Below, piece by piece: positions 23,068-31,855 of a stretch of DNA of 47,472 nt; position 1 is the stretch's first letter, and each line of letters begins with the position of its first letter. The notes under the pieces were generated by a model that was not told the origin of the DNA, did not search any database, and saw only the letters and a program-made list of their open reading frames with translations. The position numbers were made by a program, and so were the translations under genes. This DNA is from an uncultured Paenibacillaceae bacterium (lineage in GTDB: Bacteria; Bacillota; Bacilli; Paenibacillales; DA-C8), in NCBI GenBank assembly GCA_937957685.1, contig CALGAO010000071.1:1-47472 (forward strand). The letters are read 5' to 3'.

Positions 23068-24630
23068 ATGATGGCTCGAACCTTATTGCGCTCCGCTGCG
23101 CTGATCATGGTGATGACCCTGCTGGCGCGCGTCATCGGCTTCGTGCGGGAGACCTTGCTGGCCCATCAGTTCGGGGTCACCTTCGCCGTCGACGCCTACA
23201 AGGTCGCCTATTCGATCCCGCAGACCCTGTTCCTGTTCGTGCCCGGCGCGCTGAACGCGATCTTCCTGACGTCGGTCAAGGGGCTGCTGACCGAGCGCCG
23301 CACGGCAGATGCGGTGAAGCTGTTCCGGCAGATGCTGACGCTGGTCACCCTGCTGTACCTGGCCCTGGCCGTCCTGGGGTATCTGTTCGCCGAGCCGATC
23401 ACCCGGCTGATCGCTCCGACCTACACCGGCGCGGAGCTTGAGCTGACGGTCCGGATGATGCGGATCATGTGGCCCGCCGCGGTGTTTATCGCGCTGATCG
23501 GGCTGTTCCAGGCCACCCTGAACGCGCATGAGGATTTCTTCTGGCCGATGCTGGGCGGCATCCTGAACTCGGTGATCGTCATCGCCGCCTATCCGCTGCT
23601 GGTGCCGGGTCTCGGCATCCGGGGGGTGGCGATCGGCACGACGCTGGGGTTCGCAGCTGCCGCACTCATCATGGTGTATCCGCTGCGGAAGCATCGTTAT
23701 TCCTTTCGCCCCAGCATGGCGTGGAACAATGCCGAGATGCGTTCGATCGGGGAACGCTTCGTGCCGATCATGATCGGCTCATCGGTCACGCAGCTGACGG
23801 TGTTCCTCGAGAAGTTCATGGTCACGCCACTCGGCGAGGGGAAGGTCAGTTCCCTGAACTATGCGAACACATTTTTCCAACTGCCGATGTCGATCTTCGT
23901 GTCCGCCTTCGCGCTGCCGATACTGCCGTACCTGGTGGAGTATTATAAGAAGAAAGACATGTCCCGGATGAAGGAGTCGCTCGAGAGCTCGCTGCAGTAT
24001 CTGCTGATCCTGATCATTCCGGTCACGGCAGCGATGCTGGTCATTCCGGAGCCCTTGCTCAGCCTCATCTACCGGTGGGGCACGTCCAGCCAGTTCGATG
24101 CCCATGCGCTCCATCTGACGGGTTACGCGCTGTTCTTCTACAGCTTCGGCCTGATGTTCCTGGCCGGGCGGGATCTGTTCACAAGAGCCTTCTATGCGAT
24201 GGAGAATACGAAGCTGCCGGTCTTCGTGGCCGTATTCAGCATCGGGGTGTTCTTCGTTGCCGGCATGGCGCTTACCCGAACCTTCGATCATGGGGGCATC
24301 GCCCTTGGCGCCTCGATCTCTGCGGCCACCAACATGCTGCTCCTTGGCTGGCTGTTGCGGCGCAGGATCGGCTCCATGCTGAGCCGGCGTTTCTGGATCA
24401 CGCTGCTCAGGGCAAGCATCGCCTCGGCGATCATGGCGGTCATCGTCCGCAGCGTCCTGTATCTCTGGAGCTGGGGCGAGGTTCACTGGATCGTCTACAA
24501 GGCAGCCGTGATCTTCGCGATCTGCCTCGGCGCAGCGATCTATGGGCTGATGCTCGTCGCGCTCAGGGAGCCGAAGGCGAAGGATCTGTGGCTGAAGATC
24601 AAAGCGAAAGTGTACAGAGGGGATGCATAA
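23068..24630 (+). CDS. murJ: MurJ/MviN-family lipid II (or polymer-lipid) flippase
   Basis: 520-residue polytopic protein of the MOP superfamily with about 14 membrane helices. The N-terminus LRSAALIMVMTLLARVIGFVRETLLAHQFG carries the family's GFVRE motif, and GALNAIFLTSVKGLL follows. MurJ moves lipid-linked peptidoglycan precursors to the outer face. Here, directly before a GT-CsaB fusion, tagA and tagO, it might instead flip the lipid-linked secondary wall polymer unit; the sequence cannot tell. The tandem ATGs at 23068 and 23071 both fit. It ends 2 bp before the next gene. Confidence 0.88.
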   Translation: MMARTLLRSAALIMVMTLLARVIGFVRETLLAHQFGVTFAVDAYKVAYSIPQTLFLFVPGALNAIFLTSVKGLLTERRTADAVKLFRQMLTLVTLLYLALAVLGYLFAEPITRLIAPTYTGAELELTVRMMRIMWPAAVFIALIGLFQATLNAHEDFFWPMLGGILNSVIVIAAYPLLVPGLGIRGVAIGTTLGFAAAALIMVYPLRKHRYSFRPSMAWNNAEMRSIGERFVPIMIGSSVTQLTVFLEKFMVTPLGEGKVSSLNYANTFFQLPMSIFVSAFALPILPYLVEYYKKKDMSRMKESLESSLQYLLILIIPVTAAMLVIPEPLLSLIYRWGTSSQFDAHALHLTGYALFFYSFGLMFLAGRDLFTRAFYAMENTKLPVFVAVFSIGVFFVAGMALTRTFDHGGIALGASISAATNMLLLGWLLRRRIGSMLSRRFWITLLRASIASAIMAVIVRSVLYLWSWGEVHWIVYKAAVIFAICLGAAIYGLMLVALREPKAKDLWLKIKAKVYRGDA

Positions 24631-24632
24631 CA

Positions 24633-26909
24633 TTGAAAGTCATCTACGTCATTGGCGGCGGTGAATTTGGCGGGGCGGAGAAGCATATCCTGGACCTGGT
24701 GAGCGAGATCAGGCAGCATGGGGTGGAGGGCAAGGTGATCTGCTTCTACGAAGCGGAATTCTCACAGGCGCTCCGGGAGCGGGGCATCGAGGTGATCGTG
24801 CTGGATTACGGCCGGTTCGATGCGCGGCTCGCCAGTGGACTGCGCCGGGTATTCCGCGAGGAGAAGCCCGATCTCATCCATACCCACGGCGTGAAGGCGA
24901 ATTTCTTCAGCCGCCTGGCGGCCAGAGATCTGGAGGATGTGCCGCTGGTCACGACCGTGCACAGCTTGCTGAGATTCGATTATGAGAACTACCTGTCCTA
25001 TCGCGTCGCCTTCTGGATGGAGCGGGTGACCCGCAGGTACAACAGCCATTATATCGCCGTGTCCAGGCCGATCGGCGAGTCGCTGCTGGACGAGCGCATC
25101 CCGCCCGAGCAGCTGACCGTCGTGCATCACGGGATCGATGTGGATCGCTTCCGTCCGGCGGAAGCGGGAGATGAGGAGATGCTGTCGCGCAGGAGGGCGA
25201 TGCGCGCGGAGTGGGGCGTGCCTGAGGACGCCTATGTGATCGGCAGCGTCGGCAGGCTGGTCAGGCTCAAGGGCATCGACTACGCGATTCGCGCCATGAC
25301 GCAGGTGGTGCTGGCGGAGCCGCGCGCCCATCTGGTGATCATCGGCCAGGGACCGGAGGAGGCGAGACTGCGGGCGCTGACGGGTGAACTGGGCCTTGAG
25401 AGGCATGTGACGTTTGGCGGCTTCCGCAATGATATTCCCGATTGCATGCGGGCTTTCGACTGCTTCGTCAGCCCTTCGCAGTCCGAAGGCCTGGGGCTGA
25501 ACATTCTCGAGGCGATGGCGACCCGGCTGCCCGTCGTGATCACCAGCGTCGGAGGGATCCGGGACTATGCCCTCGAAGGGGTCAACGCCCGCATCGTGAA
25601 GACGTGCTCCAGCGAGGATCTGGCCGACAAGCTGATCCAGGTGATCCGCGCGCCGGACCGTGCGGCCAGTCTGGCTGCCACGGCCCGCCAGTTCGTCGTC
25701 AGCCATTTCTCCATGCAGAGCATGGGCCTGAAGACGCTGGGCGTCTATCGCCGTCTGCTGGAACTGGCGCGGCGCCATCAGCTCAGTCAGACGGGTCCTG
25801 ACGTTCGCCGCATCGTCATCTCGGGCTATTACGGCTATGGGAACAGCGGGGACGAAGCGGTGCTGCATGCGATCCTGGAGTCGCTGCGCAAGGAAGGCGA
25901 ACAGAACGGAATCTCGATCTGTCCGATCGTGCTGTCGATCAATCCGCACGCGACCAGCCAGATGCACGGCGTCAGGGCGATCCATCGCTATAATATCCCG
26001 CAGATCCTGAAGGTGATCCGCCAGAGCGACGGTTTGATCAGCGGCGGCGGCAGCCTGTTCCAGGATACGACCGGACGCATGACGATCCCCTACTATCTGG
26101 GCATCATCAAGTTCGCCCAGTGGCTGAACAAGCCGACCTTCATCTACTCGCATGGCGTCGGACCGATCGAGTCCCGGTCCTTCTATCCCTTCATCCGCCA
26201 TGTCTATGACCGCAGCATGTATGTCTCGGTGCGGGACCAGGAGTCCTCCGAGCTGCTGCAGGAGATGGGGGTCGATCCGAGGCGGATCGATGTGGTGAGC
26301 GATCCCGTCATCGGTCTGGATCTGGAGACGAGGGAGCTGACCGATGCGAGCAGCGCGGACCGGCTGATCGCGGGCGTGTCCGTCCGCTTCTGGCGGCGCA
26401 ATCGGGAGGATCTGCTGCAGCTGGCGGAAGGTCTGCGCATCTTGCTGGATGCAGACCCTCGCATCACGCTACGGTTCCTCCCGTTCCAGACGCAGATGCC
26501 GAACGATGTCGAAGCGTCGCGCTTCGTGATGGAGCATATCGGCGAGGCTTACCAGCATCGCATGGAGATCGTGACCGATGCGGTGTATCCGCTCGATATG
26601 CTGCAAGAGGTATCGGCATGCGATGTGCTCATCGGCATGCGGCTGCATTCTTTGATCTATGCCGCTGCTTACCATATCCCGATGGTCGGCATCTCCTATG
26701 ATCCGAAGATCGACCAGTTCCTGGCGAGGCTGGAGATGCAGCCGGCCTCTACTACGGAAGATATGCACCCGCACCGCATCGCGCTCGAGGCGCTCGAGCT
26801 GCTGCGGCATGCGGCCGAATGGCGCGCGGCCAGGTCGGACTTCATCGACGACCTCAAGGCAAAATCGAAACGGCCAGCGCAACAAATCAGCGTATACTTG
26901 CGTAAGTAA
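24633..26909 (+). CDS. csaB: Fused glycosyltransferase-CsaB (polysaccharide pyruvyl transferase)
   Basis: 758 residues in one frame. Residues 1-375 are a GT4 glycosyltransferase: VIYVIGGGEFGGAEKHILDL, IGSVGRLVRLKGIDYAIRAM and SQSEGLGLNILEAMATRLPVV. Residues 391-758 are CsaB: RRIVISGYYGYGNSGDEAVLHAIL, SGGGSLFQDTTGRMTIPYYLG and CDVLIGMRLHSLIYAAAYHIPMVGISYDPKID. CsaB ketal-links pyruvate to ManNAc of the secondary wall polymer, the ligand of SLH domains. CsaB usually stands alone at about 370 residues. Here no stop, start codon or ribosome-binding site separates the halves. TTG start at 24633, with AGAGGGG upstream. Upstream murJ and downstream tagA/tagO fit SCWP synthesis. Confidence 0.9.
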   Translation: MKVIYVIGGGEFGGAEKHILDLVSEIRQHGVEGKVICFYEAEFSQALRERGIEVIVLDYGRFDARLASGLRRVFREEKPDLIHTHGVKANFFSRLAARDLEDVPLVTTVHSLLRFDYENYLSYRVAFWMERVTRRYNSHYIAVSRPIGESLLDERIPPEQLTVVHHGIDVDRFRPAEAGDEEMLSRRRAMRAEWGVPEDAYVIGSVGRLVRLKGIDYAIRAMTQVVLAEPRAHLVIIGQGPEEARLRALTGELGLERHVTFGGFRNDIPDCMRAFDCFVSPSQSEGLGLNILEAMATRLPVVITSVGGIRDYALEGVNARIVKTCSSEDLADKLIQVIRAPDRAASLAATARQFVVSHFSMQSMGLKTLGVYRRLLELARRHQLSQTGPDVRRIVISGYYGYGNSGDEAVLHAILESLRKEGEQNGISICPIVLSINPHATSQMHGVRAIHRYNIPQILKVIRQSDGLISGGGSLFQDTTGRMTIPYYLGIIKFAQWLNKPTFIYSHGVGPIESRSFYPFIRHVYDRSMYVSVRDQESSELLQEMGVDPRRIDVVSDPVIGLDLETRELTDASSADRLIAGVSVRFWRRNREDLLQLAEGLRILLDADPRITLRFLPFQTQMPNDVEASRFVMEHIGEAYQHRMEIVTDAVYPLDMLQEVSACDVLIGMRLHSLIYAAAYHIPMVGISYDPKIDQFLARLEMQPASTTEDMHPHRIALEALELLRHAAEWRAARSDFIDDLKAKSKRPAQQISVYLRK

Positions 26910-26925
26910 GAGGGAGGATAAGGCT

Positions 26926-27660
26926 ATGACATTCCCTAATATGACAATATTCGGCATACCGATCTCGGTGATGAAGCTGTCGGAAACGGCCGATTATCTC
27001 GAGAGCATGATCCGAAGCCGGAAGGTCTGCCAGGTTGTGACGATCAACCCGATCATGATCATGCATGGCCTTCAGCATCCTTCGTATCTTCGCATGTTGC
27101 AGGAAGCCGAGCTGTGTGTGCCCGACGGCGCCGGCGTTGTCTGGGCGGCGAGCTATACGGGCAAGGCCCGGATCGAACGGGTGCCCGGCATCGACCTGAC
27201 GCAGGAGCTGTTGCAGAGGAGCGAGCGGCAGGGGTACCGGGTATACCTGCTCGGAGCGGATCGCGAGACGATCTCGCTCGCAGCGGCGAACCTGGCGAAG
27301 CGTTACCCGAAGCTGCAGCTGGTCGGGTATCGCGACGGCTATTTCACCGATGACCAGAACGATGCGGTCATCGAAGACATCCGGCGATGCCAGCCGGATA
27401 TCCTGCTGGTCGGCCGTTCCCTGCACAACCAGGAGCCGTGGATCGCGATGCACAAAAAGCGGCTGCAGGTTCCGGTCATGATGGGGGTCGGCGGGAGCTT
27501 CGACATCTTCGCTGGCAAGCTGAGGCGAGCGCCGGAGGCGTTTCAGAGGCTGAACCTCGAGTGGTTGTACAGGTTGCTGCAAGAACCGCGCCGATTCACG
27601 CGGATGCTGGCATTGCCCAGATTCGTCCTGAAGGTCATGTTGAATCGCAGACGTGTCTGA
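26926..27660 (+). CDS. tagA: TagA/WecG-family N-acetylmannosaminyltransferase
   Basis: 244 residues, the usual length of the WecG/TagA/CpsF family. It adds ManNAc to GlcNAc-PP-undecaprenol on the cytosolic membrane face, forming the linkage disaccharide or the SCWP backbone. Motifs are VVTINPIMIMHG, ELCVPDGAGVVWAA (the conserved Asp), VYLLGA and VPVMMGVGGSFDIFAGKLRRAPEAFQRLNLEWLYRLLQEPRR. AGGGAGGATAAGG precedes the ATG at 26926, 16 bp after csaB. In Paenibacillus alvei csaB and tagA act together in making the pyruvylated polymer that holds SLH proteins, so the same role is likely here. Confidence 0.93.
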   Translation: MTFPNMTIFGIPISVMKLSETADYLESMIRSRKVCQVVTINPIMIMHGLQHPSYLRMLQEAELCVPDGAGVVWAASYTGKARIERVPGIDLTQELLQRSERQGYRVYLLGADRETISLAAANLAKRYPKLQLVGYRDGYFTDDQNDAVIEDIRRCQPDILLVGRSLHNQEPWIAMHKKRLQVPVMMGVGGSFDIFAGKLRRAPEAFQRLNLEWLYRLLQEPRRFTRMLALPRFVLKVMLNRRRV

Positions 27661-27751
27661 TCATGATTTTTTGGTCGAACCGTTCACAATGGTTCTTCAT
27701 GGAAGCCAGCCGGAAATAGGCGCAGGAGTATACCAAGGGAGAGATCTTCGG

Positions 27752-28849
27752 ATGTGGGTTCTGTATGGGATAGGATTCGCTTGTGCATTGGCGGTTTCGC
27801 TGTTCCTCACGCCGTTGGTGAGGAAGCTCGCCCTTCTCATCGGTGCGGTAGACAAGCCCAACGAGCGCAAGGTGCATACGAAACTGATGCCAAGGTTAGG
27901 CGGACTGGCGATCTATCTCGGATTTATCCTGGGGATGTTCGTCGTCTACCCCGCGATCACCGGCATCGATGGCAAGCTGATCTGGGGGATCGTCGCCGGA
28001 GGCTCGGTCGTCGTCCTGGTCGGGGTGCTCGATGACCGGTTCGAGCTGTCGCCGAAGCTGAAGCTGCTCGGGCAGATCGCGGCGGCGCTCGTCGTCATGT
28101 CCTTCGGACTGGATATCGAGATCGTCCATCTTCCTTTCGTCGAGCAGGCGGTCGAGCTGGGTTGGTTCAGCTACCCGCTGACGCTCTTCTGGATCGTCGG
28201 GATCACCAATGCGATCAATCTGATCGACGGTCTCGACGGGCTGGCCAGCGGCGTATCCGGCATCGCGACGACCGCGATCCTGGGGCTGGCGCTCATGATG
28301 GGCAATGTGACGGTCGTGTTGATCTGTGCGGTCCTGCTTGGAGCGATCGTCGGATTCATGTACTATAATTTCTATCCCGCCAAGATCTTCATGGGGGATT
28401 CAGGCGCGCTGTTCCTCGGCTTCAGCCTGGCGACCCTGTCGATCCTGGAGTTCAAGCAGGCGGCGCTCGTTACCTTCCTCGTACCGATCTTCATCCTGGG
28501 CGTCCCGCTGTCGGATACGTTCTTCGCGATCCTGAGGCGCCTTCTGAACAAGAAGCCGATATCGGTCGCGGACAAGAATCATCTGCATCACTGTCTGCTG
28601 CGACTTGGCTTCAGCCATCGCACGACGGTGCTGATCATCTATGGAATCTCCGCTTTCTTCGGCCTGACGGCGATCGTGCTGTCGAACGCCGGCATCTGGC
28701 TGACGATCATCATCACGGTGGCTGTGCTGTTTGTCATCACCGTGGGGGCAGAGGCGATCGGCATCCTCAGCCGCCGCCGCAAACCCCTCCTCAGCGCCTT
28801 GCGCAAGCTTGGCCTGAAGTTCCGCGGCATCAAGACGCATGAACAGTAG
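27752..28849 (+). CDS. tagO: TagO/WecA-type undecaprenyl-phosphate GlcNAc-1-phosphate transferase
   Basis: Polytopic enzyme (365 residues, about 11 membrane helices) starting lipid-linked wall polymer synthesis by moving GlcNAc-1-P to undecaprenyl phosphate. Family motifs: DKPNERKVHTKLMPRLGG, the DD pair in GVLDDRFELSPKLKLLGQ, NAINLIDGLDGLASG, the FMGDSG loop, and the HLHHCLLRLG histidine motif. The ATG at 27752 follows AAGGGAGAGA and begins MWVLYGIGF; the 33-codon upstream extension is unlikely. It makes the substrate for the TagA-like enzyme just upstream. Confidence 0.93.
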   Translation: MWVLYGIGFACALAVSLFLTPLVRKLALLIGAVDKPNERKVHTKLMPRLGGLAIYLGFILGMFVVYPAITGIDGKLIWGIVAGGSVVVLVGVLDDRFELSPKLKLLGQIAAALVVMSFGLDIEIVHLPFVEQAVELGWFSYPLTLFWIVGITNAINLIDGLDGLASGVSGIATTAILGLALMMGNVTVVLICAVLLGAIVGFMYYNFYPAKIFMGDSGALFLGFSLATLSILEFKQAALVTFLVPIFILGVPLSDTFFAILRRLLNKKPISVADKNHLHHCLLRLGFSHRTTVLIIYGISAFFGLTAIVLSNAGIWLTIIITVAVLFVITVGAEAIGILSRRRKPLLSALRKLGLKFRGIKTHEQ

Positions 28850-28868
28850 CCTATCGGGGCGAGATAAT

Positions 28869-28898
28869 GGACCCCCCGTCTGGGGGGTCCTTCGTGTT
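28869..28898 (+). terminator. Terminator-like hairpin after tagO
   Basis: GGACCCCCC-GTCT-GGGGGGTCC is a perfect 9-bp GC stem followed by TTCGTGTT. The T-run is poor, so termination may be partial and allow read-through to the MBOAT gene. Confidence 0.6.
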
Positions 28899-28959
28899 GG
28901 CGGCTGACCGGCCGGACTTGCGAGGAAGTTTGATATGTGGAACAGGATGTGGATGCAGG

Positions 28960-30399
28960 GTGCTCTTCAATAGCTACGAATACATATTGGCGTTTCTGCC
29001 GATCAGCTTCATCCTCTACTGGCTGCTGATGCGCCTGAATTATGTGAAGACAGCCAGGTTGTGGCTGGTCGCGGCTTCTTTTTACTTCTATGGATGGTGG
29101 GATGTGAGGTATGTCCCGTTGCTTGCCTCCTCCACCCTGTTCAACTATGCCGTGGGGGTATGGCTGGCCGGCAAGGCTTCCCGCCAGGAATCCGCGGAGG
29201 CCGGGACAACGCCTGGCGCGGCCCGTTGGAGCGATTCGCCGAGGTTCCGCAAGCTCGTCCTCGGACTGGGCATCGCGGCGAATCTGATCCTCCTGGGCTA
29301 CTACAAGTATATGGACTTCTTCATCGTCAATCTGAATGCGCTCTGGGGCACGTCCCGGGATCTGCTCGGTCTGGTGCTGCCGATCGGCATCAGCTTCTAT
29401 ACGTTCACCCAGATCGCGTACCTCGTCGATGCCTATCAGGGAGAAGTGCGGGAGAACAGCCTGCTCAACTATTCGCTGTTTGTCGTCTTCTTCCCGCAGC
29501 TGATCGCGGGGCCGATCCTGCATCATCGGGAGATGATGCCGCAGTTCTCCGACCCTGCCAACTATCGGCTGAACTCGCGAAACATCGCGCTTGGCATCAC
29601 GATCTTCGTCGCGGGGCTGGTGAAGAAGGTCGTCATCGCCGACACGCTGGCGCCGATCGCGAACTATGGCTTCGATGAAGCCACGTCGCTCACGCTGGTG
29701 GAGGGGTGGATGACCTCGCTTGCCTATACCTTCCAGCTGTATTTTGACTTCAGCGGGTATACGGATATGGCGATCGGCGCAGCGCTGCTCTTCAATATCC
29801 GGTTGCCGTTCAACTTCGATTCCCCATACAAGTCGCTCAACATCCAGGTCTTCTGGCGCCGCTGGCACATGACGCTGGGACGATTCCTCATGCGTTATGT
29901 GTACATCCCGCTGGGCGGCAACCGGCGCGGCCGGCTGCGCACCTACTTTAACCTGCTCGCCACCTTCCTGATCGGAGGCTTCTGGCATGGCGCCGGCTGG
30001 ACATTCGTCTTCTGGGGGTTCCTGCATGGCATGGCGCTGGTGATCCACCGCATCTGGATGACGCTGAATATCCGGATGCCGAAGCTGCTCGCCTGGTTCC
30101 TGACCTTTCAGTTCGTGAACGCCTCATGGGTGTTCTTCCGCGCCAGGGAGTGGGAGGATGCGCTGAAGGTGCTGCGCGGCATGGTGAACTTCGAGAGCAT
30201 CGGCCTGCGCTCCGTCGATCTGTCGTCGGCCGCCCTGATCGCGGCGGTGTTCCTGCTGGCGGTGGCCTTCCGCAACACGAACCAGCTGCAGGAGCGCTTC
30301 CGTCCGAATGTGGTGCTTGCGGGAGCCGTGGCAACCGGCGCGGTGTACGCCTTGATCCAGATGAACAGGATCAGCGAGTTTCTATATTTCAATTTCTGA
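28960..30399 (+). CDS. MBOAT-family membrane O-acyltransferase (AlgI/PatA-like)
   Basis: 479 residues, about 11-12 membrane helices. It begins MLFNSYEYILAFLPISFILYW, the normal AlgI/DltB-type start, so GTG at 28960 is chosen over the open frame upstream. MBOAT core: FFPQLIAGPILHHREMMPQF, YFDFSGYTDMAIGAALLFNIRLPFNF, FWRRWHMTLGRF, and the conserved histidine His343 in GGFWHGAGWTFVFWG. These proteins pass acetyl groups across the membrane to a partner that O-acetylates an extracellular polymer. With tagO before it and an SGNH-like partner after it, secondary wall polymer is the likely target, as for PatA/PatB in the Bacillus cereus group (inference). Confidence 0.88.
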   Translation: MLFNSYEYILAFLPISFILYWLLMRLNYVKTARLWLVAASFYFYGWWDVRYVPLLASSTLFNYAVGVWLAGKASRQESAEAGTTPGAARWSDSPRFRKLVLGLGIAANLILLGYYKYMDFFIVNLNALWGTSRDLLGLVLPIGISFYTFTQIAYLVDAYQGEVRENSLLNYSLFVVFFPQLIAGPILHHREMMPQFSDPANYRLNSRNIALGITIFVAGLVKKVVIADTLAPIANYGFDEATSLTLVEGWMTSLAYTFQLYFDFSGYTDMAIGAALLFNIRLPFNFDSPYKSLNIQVFWRRWHMTLGRFLMRYVYIPLGGNRRGRLRTYFNLLATFLIGGFWHGAGWTFVFWGFLHGMALVIHRIWMTLNIRMPKLLAWFLTFQFVNASWVFFRAREWEDALKVLRGMVNFESIGLRSVDLSSAALIAAVFLLAVAFRNTNQLQERFRPNVVLAGAVATGAVYALIQMNRISEFLYFNF

Positions 30400-30420
30400 T
30401 TACAGGCTCGGGAGAGACAT

Positions 30421-31578
30421 ATGGACATCGCCAGACATGAAGGATATCCAACCCAATCGGCTGCAGACCAGAGCATGCGCAGGGCGGCGCGGCGAGACCG
30501 CGTCTACATATGGACGACGCTCATCCTGTCCCTCGTCCTCGCCGGCGGAGTGTGTCTGCTGAACTACATCGTCGATCCGCTGCAGTTCTACAGGCAGGCC
30601 GCCTGGTACACGCCGGTCTTCTCCTGGGAGCAGCGATTCCAGAACCCGGGGCTCGCTCGCAACTGGGAATATAACACGCTCATCCTCGGCACCTCGATGA
30701 CCGAGAACTTCGTTCCTTCGCACGTCAACGAGACGTTCGGCGGCGACACGAAGACGCTGAAGCTGTCGATCTCCGGATCGTCGCTGTACGAGGAGAGGCT
30801 GACGGCGGAAGTGGCGCTGCGCACGGGGCAGGTCGAACGCATCATCTGGGGGCTGGACTACGCGTCCTTCCGCGGCGGCAAGGAGCTGCTGCATGAGGAG
30901 AGCGGTCCGTATCCGACGCATCTGTACGATACGAATCCCCTGAACGACGTGAAGTATCTGTTCAACATATCGACCCTGGAGGATTCGCTGCGCATCCTGA
31001 AGCGCAAGTTCACCGGCACGGAGCAGCCGGCGACGAATCTGGACTACCTGAACAACTGGATGTACAGCGTGCGGCATATGTTCGGAGATCTGAAATATGT
31101 CTATGACCATTATCATCAGGCCAGACAGGCGGAGATCAGGCTGGTGGAAGAGGGCGAGACGGACAGTCTGGCGGCGGCGCAGGAGAGCTTCGATCACAAT
31201 GTGCTTCGCATCGTGCGCCAGCATCCGGAGGTGGAGTTCCACTTCTTCTATCCGCCATACAGCATCCTCAGGTTCCAGTTATGGTACGAATACCAGCCGG
31301 AGCGATTCTTCAACCAGATGGAGATCAAGAGATACATCTACGAGCGGCTGGCCGATTATCCGAACGTCCATATCCATGATTTCCAGAGCGAGCAGGAGAT
31401 CACGCATCATCTCGAGTATTACAAGGACGTGTCGCACTACTCCCAGGAGATCAACGCATACATGATCGAGCAGATGGTGCAGGGCACCTATGAGATGCGC
31501 GCCATGGAGGATGTGGTTCGCGTCAACGACGAGCTGCTGCGGCAGGTCATGGAATATCAGGCAGACATTCCGGAATGA
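30421..31578 (+). CDS. Membrane-anchored SGNH-like acyltransferase partner of the MBOAT protein
   Basis: 385 residues: one membrane helix (about 32-52), then an outer domain. A Ser-containing turn LILGTSMTEN (Ser92) and a late D-x-S-H pair KDVSHYSQEINAYM (Asp336, His339) look like the catalytic Ser and Asp/His of an SGNH/DltD/AlgJ-like fold. I did not recognise a named family with certainty. Starting 21 bp after the MBOAT gene with GGGAGAG before the ATG, it is almost surely its working partner, moving the acyl group to the wall polymer. It precedes a strong terminator and the SLH genes. Confidence 0.7.
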   Translation: MDIARHEGYPTQSAADQSMRRAARRDRVYIWTTLILSLVLAGGVCLLNYIVDPLQFYRQAAWYTPVFSWEQRFQNPGLARNWEYNTLILGTSMTENFVPSHVNETFGGDTKTLKLSISGSSLYEERLTAEVALRTGQVERIIWGLDYASFRGGKELLHEESGPYPTHLYDTNPLNDVKYLFNISTLEDSLRILKRKFTGTEQPATNLDYLNNWMYSVRHMFGDLKYVYDHYHQARQAEIRLVEEGETDSLAAAQESFDHNVLRIVRQHPEVEFHFFYPPYSILRFQLWYEYQPERFFNQMEIKRYIYERLADYPNVHIHDFQSEQEITHHLEYYKDVSHYSQEINAYMIEQMVQGTYEMRAMEDVVRVNDELLRQVMEYQADIPE

Positions 31579-31647
31579 CGCCGGATCTGCAAGCGGCGCG
31601 GCATGCCTGATCATGCCATTTCAACCAATATGTACACCGGGACTATC

Positions 31648-31677
31648 GGGCCATTTCGACAGAAATGGCCCTTTTGC
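31648..31677 (+). terminator. Intrinsic terminator after the acyltransferase pair
   Basis: GGGCCATTTC-GACA-GAAATGGCCC is a perfect 10-bp stem followed by TTTTGC. It separates the polymer operon from the first SLH gene. Confidence 0.85.
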
Positions 31678-31681
31678 ATCT

Positions 31682-31730
31682 AAAGTTTCGTGGTGATGTA
31701 ACCGATATTTGTAATGAAACACGAAACTTT
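31682..31730. repeat. 11-bp inverted repeat around the SLH-gene promoter
   Basis: AAAGTTTCGTG (31682-31692) and CACGAAACTTT (31720-31730) are perfect inverted copies separated by 27 bp. The right arm contains the proposed -35 element. This could be a symmetric operator, or two facing -35-like elements. Confidence 0.6.
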
Positions 31731-31751
31731 CGTGCGGGTGATCAGTCTAAA
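31723..31751 (+). promoter_or_regulatory. ECF-sigma-like promoter of the 1250-residue SLH gene
   Basis: GAAACTT (31723-31729), 15 bp, then GTCTAAA (31745-31751). GAAAC about 16-17 bp from (C)GTC is the general pattern of extracytoplasmic-function sigma promoters. Two more surface-protein genes in the window (36247 and 39231) have nearly the same arrangement. Assignment to an ECF sigma factor is inference. Confidence 0.5.
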
Positions 31752-31855
31752 CAGTTGCCATGTATTCTCATAGAAGTGGGTTCGAGGAGGAGACAGCTTT
31801 GAAACAGGACAAGCAGCGTTATGTCAACATACCTGGGCAAAGGGGAGAGAATGTG

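Noticed and set aside
27653..27751. N-terminal extension of TagO from 27653
   Set aside because: The added residues are not membrane-like and have no ribosome-binding site; ATG 27752 has a good one and gives the family N-terminus.
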